This document shows, in pieces, positions 32,450 to 37,573 of a stretch of 37,573 bases of DNA. Both the position numbers and the translations under genes were made by a program. Below the pieces are notes generated by a model. It saw only the letters and a list, made by a program, of their open reading frames with translations. It did not search any database and was not told the origin of the DNA. Each line of letters opens with the position of its first letter. Positions within the stretch are counted from its first letter, which is position 1. Origin of the DNA: Singulisphaera sp. (GTDB lineage: Bacteria; Planctomycetota; Planctomycetia; Isosphaerales; Isosphaeraceae); the NCBI GenBank assembly GCA_027451445.1, contig DAIDJG010000307.1, positions 1 to 37,573 of the forward strand, written 5' to 3'.

Positions 32450-33037
32450 GTGATTGACCGCGCCTTCGCTCTGCTGCTGACCGCTGTTGCCGTGCTGTCC
32501 GTCGCACGCATCGTGTCGGCGGACGAACCCGCCAAGAAACCGGCCTCCGTGCTCGATTTCAAGGTTCAAGACATCGATGGCAAGGAGGTCAACCTGAAGG
32601 ATTATCAGGGCAAGGTGCTCCTGATCGTCAACACCGCGAGCCAGTGCGGGAACACGCCCCAGTACGAGGGGATGGAAACCCTCTACGAGAAGTACAAGGA
32701 CAAGGGATTCGAAGTCCTCGCCTTCCCCGCCAACGAGTTTGGCAAGCAGGAGCCGGGAACGAACTCGGAGATCAAGGCGTTCTGCAGCTCCACATACCAC
32801 ACCAAGTTTCCCCTCTTCTCGAAGATCGTCGTCAAGGGGGATGGCATCCACCCGCTCTACAAGTTCTTGACCAGCAAGGAGACCGACCCCAAGTTCGGCG
32901 GCGATGTCACCTGGAATTTCGCCAAGTTCCTGGTCAACCGCAAGGGTGAAGTGATCGGGCGTTTCCAGCCTGGCGAGAAGCCGGAGTCGGAAACGGTCGT
33001 CAAAGCGATTGAAACCGCGCTGGCGCAGTCGAAGTGA
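32450..33037 (+). CDS. Exported glutathione peroxidase-like protein (Cys type)
   Basis: About 195 residues from a GTG at 32450, which follows AGGA; an ATG five codons upstream has no site. The signal peptide is IDRAFALLLTAVAVLSVARIVSADE. The peroxidatic Cys66 lies in VNTASQCGNTPQY, with Gln100 in ANEFGKQEPG and Trp155-Asn156 in DVTWNFAKFL completing the usual tetrad. FPCN is FPAN, so the resolving Cys of two-Cys thioredoxin-dependent members is not at its common position. It would reduce H2O2 or lipid hydroperoxides in the periplasm. It is divergent from the thiE fusion; a hairpin terminator follows. Confidence 0.93.
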   Translation: MIDRAFALLLTAVAVLSVARIVSADEPAKKPASVLDFKVQDIDGKEVNLKDYQGKVLLIVNTASQCGNTPQYEGMETLYEKYKDKGFEVLAFPANEFGKQEPGTNSEIKAFCSSTYHTKFPLFSKIVVKGDGIHPLYKFLTSKETDPKFGGDVTWNFAKFLVNRKGEVIGRFQPGEKPESETVVKAIETALAQSK

Positions 33038-33060
33038 CCGGAATCGGTTCGAAAACGCGA

Positions 33061-33087
33061 AGGCCAGAGGAAAGGCTCCTCTGGCCT
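33061..33087 (+). terminator. Terminator of the glutathione peroxidase gene
   Basis: AGGCCAGAGG/CCTCTGGCCT (33061-33070 and 33078-33087), a perfect 10-bp stem with a 7-base loop, then CGTTTC. It begins 24 bases after the stop codon. Confidence 0.7.
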
Positions 33088-33133
33088 CGTTTCAACTTCT
33101 GCAGTCCAATCTCGGTTGGGCCGCACGAGGGCT

Positions 33134-33275
33134 ATGGGCTACATCCCCGATCTGAGCGAGGACGGTGGCACGATCGCCATCGGCTGGTTGCACCCGGTTC
33201 ATCCCCACTTGACCGGGTCGACGCCACCGGCTTTTACCGAGCGGCTCAAGGACTTCGTCCGGCTTTCGTTCCGAC
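33134..33275 (+). pseudogene. 5' fragment of a small planctomycete protein (IPDLS..GWL family)
   Basis: The frame starting at ATG 33134 gives GYIPDLSEDGGTIAIGWLH, then PVHPHLTGSTPPAFTERLKDF. This matches the first 45 or so residues of a small conserved protein type that I associate with planctomycetes and cyanobacteria, with 'YIPDLS', 'GWL', 'HP...G..P..F..RL'. After about 33275 the resemblance ends (RRAAADPGRRGRF) and another gene begins in a different frame. It is most likely a truncated copy. The 3' boundary is approximate. Confidence 0.5.
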
Positions 33276-33381
33276 GCGCTGCAGCCGACCCCGGCCGCCG
33301 CGGGAGGTTTCTGGTATCATACAATCACTCTCAGAGAGCCGGGGTCACTGAGCTTGGGCGTTGGGCGGACTGGATCATTCG

Positions 33382-33825
33382 ATGGTTCTACCTGAGCGTC
33401 TCGAATCGGTGTACCTATCTCGGCTACAGGCTCTGGAGACGGTGCTTCGAGAGCGTTATCCGAGTCTTCTCTTCAATACGGGAGGCTTGCCGCTGGGCGA
33501 ACTCACGGACTATAAGGGGCACAACGTTTTCATCGAGTGCACGTTTCCGGATCGTCGTAGCGATCAATCTGACTCCGTAGCCCTGAGCATCACTGCCTGC
33601 CATCTCGGCCGGTCACCCCGCGTGATGGCGGACGTCTGCTGAGGCGCTCCCGATGGCCAGGTCGAAGAGAGTCTCGATCCAAGATGGACGTCGAGCGACG
33701 AGTGGCCGGGGGCCGATTCGGAGACTCTTCGACGATTGGAAGACGCGCTTCCTCGTCTCTTGGAAGCCTTCAACCGGGCCGTCGCCAGAGGTCAGCCTGC
33801 AACGCCACCTAACCGGCCGTTGTAG
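33382..33825 (+). pseudogene. Hypothetical protein gene interrupted by TGA
   Basis: The ATG at 33382 opens a frame of 86 residues (VLPERLESVYLSRLQALETVL, NTGGLPLGELTDYKGHNVFI) that stops at TGA 33640-33642. The same frame then continues for 60 coding-like residues (GAPDGQVEESLDPRWTSSDEWP, LRRLEDALPRLLEAFNRAVA) to a TAG at 33823-33825. The composition on both sides is alike, so this is probably one gene with a Trp-to-stop change. A TGGTATCAT extended -10 lies at about 33312-33320. No family is recognised. The first part may still be expressed alone. Confidence 0.55.
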
Positions 33826-34009
33826 GCGGACGAACGCATCGGTCGCTTCGCCCCCTGTTGCATTCGCCGCTCAACGGCATCAACGTTGGTCGGCGTGTTT
33901 GCGAGCTACTTCCCCAGGTCGATCGTGCGCCAGGCGTTTCGGTTCCTTTTCTGTCGTGGTAACATCGGAACTGTTGCCGTCGACCTGCGGACCTGTAAGG
34001 ACTGATTTG
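33826..34009. other. Gap after the interrupted gene
   Basis: 184 bases with no recognisable gene, hairpin or repeat; the Shine-Dalgarno site of the following small gene lies at its right end. Confidence 0.4.
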
Positions 34010-34237
34010 ATGACGATCCAGCAACTCCGCGCTGCTCATCGTGCCACCCCTTTCCGTCCGTTCACGGTGCACATGGCGGACGGTCGTGGTTTCCACGTCC
34101 CGCACCCGGATTTTCTCTCGATGTCGCCGACAGGGCGCACTGTTATTATCTACCAAGAAGGCGAGGAGTTCAGCATCCTTGACCTGCTTCTGATGACGGA
34201 GATCGAGATGGGCCAAGGTGCTAGCCAAAGAGCCTAA
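34010..34237 (+). CDS. Small conserved hypothetical protein (75 aa)
   Basis: 75 residues, with AAGGA about 8 nt before the ATG. TIQQLRAAHRATPFRPFTVHMADG, then FHVPHPDFLSMSPTGRTVII and FSILDLLLMTEIEM. This matches a small protein type that is common in planctomycetes and verrucomicrobia (pattern 'LR..H.A.PF.PF..H.ADG....VPHP.F...SP.GRT'). Function unknown. The stop is followed by a strong hairpin and the convergent acyltransferase gene. Confidence 0.75.
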   Translation: MTIQQLRAAHRATPFRPFTVHMADGRGFHVPHPDFLSMSPTGRTVIIYQEGEEFSILDLLLMTEIEMGQGASQRA

Positions 34238-34250
34238 CCGTCGGATGCAA

Positions 34251-34271
34251 CGGACCCGCGAAGCGGGTCCG
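34251..34271. terminator. Hairpin with GAA loop between convergent genes (attC-like surroundings)
   Basis: CGGACCCGC/GCGGGTCCG (34251-34259 and 34263-34271) with loop GAA: a very stable 9-bp hairpin between the stops of the small gene and the acyltransferase, suited to act in both directions. The preceding words GCCTAAC (about 34232) and GGATGCAACGGACC resemble the left part of an integron attC site, but no GTTRRRY partner follows. Confidence 0.55.
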
Positions 34272-34284
34272 CTGAACCTAGTCA

Positions 34285-35487
34285 TTATCCAATCGCTTCG
34301 CCAGCGAGTGGCAGCGCGCCACGGCGCGGCCGCAGGGCCGGCGGGTTCAGGAAGTGGGATTCAACCAGCGCGAAGAACGCCCAGCAGACGACGACAGAAA
34401 GTGTTGAGACCAGCGGAATCATCACGAGCGTTCGCCCCCAGAACCCTGTGACGCCAAGCTCGTAGAGCAAGAGGTTGCCGACGACCACGATCGGCAGGTG
34501 GGCGAGATAGATGCTGTAGCAACGCCTCCCGCACGCCCGGAGTGGCTGGAGCCACGCGAGCGTTTCGGTCTTGTAATCCCAGCGCCGAAGCGCGATGAGC
34601 AGAAGTCCGAACGCGGAGGCGGTCACTGTCTCGCGCTCGAGCATCACGAGACCGCCCACCAGCAATGCTGCGAGCCCAATGTCGACCGCCCGCCGGGCGA
34701 GCACAGTCGGCGCGACGTTCAAACGGTAATAAACCGCCAATCCGACCGCAAACTGATGCCAGAGGAGTGGGAACACGCCCCGAATTAGCCCAAGCTGTCC
34801 AAGTTCCCACGCCCCAGCACGGATTGCCAGTGCAACGGCGGAGATCCCCAGCAGCCACGCATAAAGGCGCTTGGGGGCGAGACAAAGAAGCAGGAAGCAG
34901 AGGAAGTAAAATTGTTCTTCGTAGCAGAGGGACCAGGCGATTCCCGTATAAATGTCGCGGTCCGGTCCCCAGACGTGCGGGCGCCAGGTTTCGGTGAGGG
35001 TGATGTTCCCGAGCCACCGGGGCCAATCGAGCGCAGAGGGTGAATCGAGCTGAACGGCGTAGCGTCCCTTGTGGAGACTGCTGAGGCCGGCTGCGTCGAG
35101 CGACACGACTACGGCGATGAAGAAGAGCAGGGCGGTCCAGTAGGGCGGATAAATTCGCCAAAACCGGCGGCCAAGAAACGTCCATGGGGATGCGTCCTTC
35201 TTACGCGTGGCCTCCACACTCGCGAGGATGCAATAGCCGCTGATCACGAAGAACATCGGCACGCCGAGGCTAAGCCGGTTGACCGCGTAAACGATCCACC
35301 AGCGCAACCCTGCATCGTCGTAGGTGCCAACGTCACTCCAGAGAAGGGCGTAACCCGCGTGATGCACCACGACCATCAAGCACGCGAGCCCGCGCCAGAC
35401 GTCCAACATCTGGTAGCGGGGATTGCCCTCAGCGCGCACGGGCCAACCCGCGCTCGGCTGCCGATCCATGATGTCTTCGAGCCTCAC
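34285..35487 (-). CDS. Acyltransferase-3 family membrane protein (OafA/YrhL-like)
   Basis: 400 residues with about ten transmembrane helices. LDVWRGLACLMVVVHHAGYAL carries the conserved Arg and His of helix 1, GVPMFFVISGYCI the family motif, FLGRRFWRIYPPYW the R.xRR.P motif, and YEEQFYFLCFLLL the later helix. Such proteins transfer acyl (mostly acetyl) groups to sugars or other carriers at the cytoplasmic membrane, for example for O-antigen or exopolysaccharide modification. Start: GTG 35487 or ATG 35469; neither has a strong site. No glycan genes adjoin it, so the acceptor is unknown. Confidence 0.9.
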   Translation of the reverse strand: MRLEDIMDRQPSAGWPVRAEGNPRYQMLDVWRGLACLMVVVHHAGYALLWSDVGTYDDAGLRWWIVYAVNRLSLGVPMFFVISGYCILASVEATRKKDASPWTFLGRRFWRIYPPYWTALLFFIAVVVSLDAAGLSSLHKGRYAVQLDSPSALDWPRWLGNITLTETWRPHVWGPDRDIYTGIAWSLCYEEQFYFLCFLLLCLAPKRLYAWLLGISAVALAIRAGAWELGQLGLIRGVFPLLWHQFAVGLAVYYRLNVAPTVLARRAVDIGLAALLVGGLVMLERETVTASAFGLLLIALRRWDYKTETLAWLQPLRACGRRCYSIYLAHLPIVVVGNLLLYELGVTGFWGRTLVMIPLVSTLSVVVCWAFFALVESHFLNPPALRPRRGALPLAGEAIG

Positions 35488-36032
35488 GTGCCTTGAATTG
35501 CCGCCCGTCGGGCAGCGCCTAGATGGTTAAGAGCAAGTTCGGTACCACGGCGCCTGTCCTCAGGACGCTCATGAGAAGTTCACAGAACCTGCCTTCAGGT
35601 CGACCCTCACGTTCGAGGGCTTTCCCCTGATATCGATCACGGCTGAAAGGATGACCAAGAGAAAGTCACAGACATGGGGGAACTACGAATTCACAACGAT
35701 CCGTGTGACGGTCATCCCAGCCGCGAAGGATTATAGCTCCCCAAGCCGATTTCTCAAGGGTACAGAGCGGGCATCCATGACGGCCGCGCGAAAAGGCGCA
35801 GATTTCCCGCCGGAGCATGCCGGTTTTGATGTCCGCGAGCGATAGACTCCTTACAGCTCAGCGCTTAGACTAACGGGGCCGTTTCGTTGTCGATCCGGTG
35901 CTCACTCACGATCTGGAAGGACAAGAGCCAGAAACGCGACGCTGGGTTGACGCAAGGGGCTCTTGAACATTTCACGATGTGTCCGCTCGGCATGGTCGAG
36001 ATTCCGGCAGGATTGAAAGGCAAGCGACTGCG
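35488..36032. other. Intergenic stretch before cstA
   Basis: About 545 bases. A short frame at 35651-35845 has no recognisable domain. Coding-like words around 35575-35640 (FTEPAFRSTLTFEGFPLISIT) stop soon after and may be debris. AAAGG lies about 12 nt before the cstA start. Confidence 0.4.
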
Positions 36033-37573
36033 ATGACCGTGCATGCGATGTGGGTAATGCTGGGCGTGCTGGCCGTACTGGCGTTGGCGTACAGGTATTA
36101 CAGCGCGTTTCTGGCCGCGCGGGTGGCGGTGCTCGACGATACCCGAACGACTCCTGCCCACCAGCATTACGACGGACAGAACTTCCATCCGACCAACCGC
36201 TGGGTGCTGTTCGGCCACCACTTTGCGGCGATCTCGGGCGCGGGACCGCTCATCGGCCCGGTGCTCGCGATCCAGTTCGGCTACATGCCCGGTTTGATCT
36301 GGCTCGTCGTGGGAGTCTGTCTGGCGGGGGCCGTTCAGGACATGATGGTCCTCGCGGCGTCGGTGCGTCGAGGCGGTCAGAGCCTGGCCGGAATCGCCCG
36401 GGCGGAGATGGGCCGGGCGGCGGGTCTGGCGACTGCAATCGCGATCCTCTACATCATCATCATCGCGCTCGCAGGGCTTGGAATCGTCGTTGTGAAAGCG
36501 CTCGGCGGCGAAGAAGTCCCCATGAAGGCAGGCGCGATCCTTGTCTTTCCCGAGCAGAGCGAGATCCGCAAACGACTCGAGGTCGGTAAGCCGTCGATCT
36601 ACTCCGTCCCCCCGGGCGCGAAGTATCTCTTCGGCAAGGGGGAGCACGACTCGATGGTGTTCCACGAGCCGTTCCAACTGGCGGTCCCCGCCGGTGAGTC
36701 TCTCAGGCTCGACCCCGAGAAAATCGGCCTGGCCCTCCCCAGGGACTCGAAGCGGCTTGTGCCGGGGAGCTCCTGGGGGACGTTCACGATCGCGTGCACG
36801 ATTCCGATCGCCCTGTTCGTCGGCTGGTACATGTACCGCTTCCGCAAAGGGAAGGTCGTGGAGGCGTCACTCCTGGGTGCGATTGGGGTGCTCGGGGCGA
36901 CCATACTCGGCGCGAGGGTCCCCGGCTCGGATCTCGAGCGCTACTTTTCGCTCAGCCGGGACATGACGATCTACGTGATCGCGGCGTATGGGTTCATCGC
37001 CTCGGTCCTTCCCGTTTGGCTGCTCCTCTGCCCGCGTGACTATTTATCGAGCTTCCTCAAGATCGGCACGATCGCGCTTCTGGTGTTCGGCGTGATTGCT
37101 GCGAACCCGACTCTCGAGGCGCCGATGGTCAACCACCATTTCCAGAACGGTGGCGGCCCCTATTTCGACGGACCGATCTTTCCATATGTCTTCATCTGCA
37201 TCATGTGCGGCGCGATTTCCGGGTTCCACGCCCTGGTCTCTTCCGGGACGACCCCCAAGATGGTCGACAAGGAGACCGACATCCGCATGATCGGCTACGG
37301 CGCCATGCTCATGGAAGGTCTCGTCGGGATCGTGGCTCTGATCGCCGCGGCGGCCCTGCCCAACTCGATGTATTACGACATCAACATCGACCTCGCCAAA
37401 CGCCCCGATTTCCTTGCGGCCCACCCCGACTTTGCCCACGAGCTCCTGGCGTCCGACGTCGACCACGCGGGCGAGCTCGTGGCGATGGAGCAGGACGTCC
37501 AGGAGTCGCTCCACGGCCGGACCGGCGGCGCAGTCACCCTTGCCGTCGGCATGGCGCGCATCTTTTCCAACGC
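36033..37573 (+). CDS. cstA: Carbon-starvation (CstA) family transporter, 3' end outside the window
   Basis: The frame is open from the ATG at 36033 to the right edge: 513 residues seen. It is a multi-spanning inner-membrane protein of the CstA family, proton-coupled peptide/pyruvate transporters induced on carbon limitation. Landmarks: RYYSAFLAARV, HPTNRWVLFGHHFAAISGAGPLIGP in outline, GAVQDMMVLAASVRRGGQSL, WGTFTIACTIPIALFVGWYM, and later HALVSSGTTPKMVDKETDIRMIGYGAM. Between helices, residues about 158-246 form a hydrophilic insertion not present in the E. coli-type protein (EVPMKAGAILVFPEQSEIRKRL, VPPGAKYLFGKGEHD). The start has only a weak AAAGG. Confidence 0.9.
   Translation, partial: MTVHAMWVMLGVLAVLALAYRYYSAFLAARVAVLDDTRTTPAHQHYDGQNFHPTNRWVLFGHHFAAISGAGPLIGPVLAIQFGYMPGLIWLVVGVCLAGAVQDMMVLAASVRRGGQSLAGIARAEMGRAAGLATAIAILYIIIIALAGLGIVVVKALGGEEVPMKAGAILVFPEQSEIRKRLEVGKPSIYSVPPGAKYLFGKGEHDSMVFHEPFQLAVPAGESLRLDPEKIGLALPRDSKRLVPGSSWGTFTIACTIPIALFVGWYMYRFRKGKVVEASLLGAIGVLGATILGARVPGSDLERYFSLSRDMTIYVIAAYGFIASVLPVWLLLCPRDYLSSFLKIGTIALLVFGVIAANPTLEAPMVNHHFQNGGGPYFDGPIFPYVFICIMCGAISGFHALVSSGTTPKMVDKETDIRMIGYGAMLMEGLVGIVALIAAAALPNSMYYDINIDLAKRPDFLAAHPDFAHELLASDVDHAGELVAMEQDVQESLHGRTGGAVTLAVGMARIFSN

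Noticed and set aside
739-33642. UGA read as tryptophan or selenocysteine, because three frames are broken by TGA
   Set aside because: The same frames also contain other lesions (frameshift, TAG, lost ends), many intact genes here end in TGA, and no SECIS-like structure was evident. Decay is simpler.
1-37573. tRNA or rRNA genes
   Set aside because: Looked for T-loop (GGTTCGAATCC-like) and acceptor pairings on both strands and found none that fold; the cloverleaf at 1-96 lacks tRNA sequence features.

Overview
The window looks like a GC-rich chromosomal segment of a planctomycete, most likely of the Isosphaeraceae or a close relative. The reasons are two small secreted-type proteins with a LEPR-XLL-like N-terminus, a TPR/GT41 O-GlcNAc transferase-like protein, a ThiD2-ThiE fusion, an Uma2 nuclease, a pirin, and many short lineage-type hypothetical proteins. 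No rRNA, tRNA, CRISPR array, phage module or intact transposase was seen. The taxonomic call rests on family recognition only.

Left part (1-5300). A compact nested palindrome (1-96) lies at the left edge. It is followed by two gene relics: a WD40-repeat gene broken by a frameshift and a nonsense codon (418-1790, minus), and a START/SRPBCC 'cyclase' relic with two in-frame stops (about 2017-2325, plus). A large molybdopterin oxidoreductase (2386-5280, minus) carries an unusual C-terminal helical extension.

Middle left (5300-17600). In order: a repetitive LEPR-type protein, a roughly 1.1 kb stretch without a convincing gene, and an 80-residue orphan protein. A large nested palindrome (8023-8199) separates that protein from a ferritin-like DUF892 plus isochorismatase operon. 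Next come a 3'-truncated PEP-mutase-family gene, a CaxA-type Ca2+/H+ antiporter with a degenerate second motif, a second LEPR protein, a PilZ-membrane protein and the TPR-GT41 protein. A pirin with a clear promoter/operator follows, then a second nested palindrome (15804-15962), an exported esterase and a DUF442 phosphatase-like protein.

Middle right (17600-27100). An Old-Yellow-Enzyme-type oxidoreductase; two tandem paralogous membrane/coiled-coil/TPR proteins; a NYN-OST-HTH putative RNase next to an RRM protein; a Pro/Ala-rich exported repeat protein with a textbook terminator; and a divergent pair of exported cell-wall enzymes (Amidase_2 and a class-A beta-lactamase-like serine hydrolase) with a small downstream gene.

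Right part (27100-37573). A minus-strand series reads thioesterase, two membrane-anchored dual-specificity-type phosphatases, MBL hydrolase, Uma2 and an orphan antitoxin-like protein, in reverse order of transcription. Then a Clp_N-ThiD2-ThiE fusion divergent from an exported glutathione peroxidase, a patch of gene fragments and small hypotheticals, an acyltransferase-3 membrane protein, and the 5' two thirds of a carbon-starvation (CstA) transporter running off the right edge.

The most unusual signal is a set of large nested palindromes. Two of them (8023-8199 and 15804-15962) lie between convergent genes and have unrelated stems, yet share an architecture: one outer stem, two internal hairpins, and loops complementary to each other through a common GTCTTCG/CGAAGAC core. 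They may be non-autonomous mobile repeats, structured bidirectional terminators, or both.
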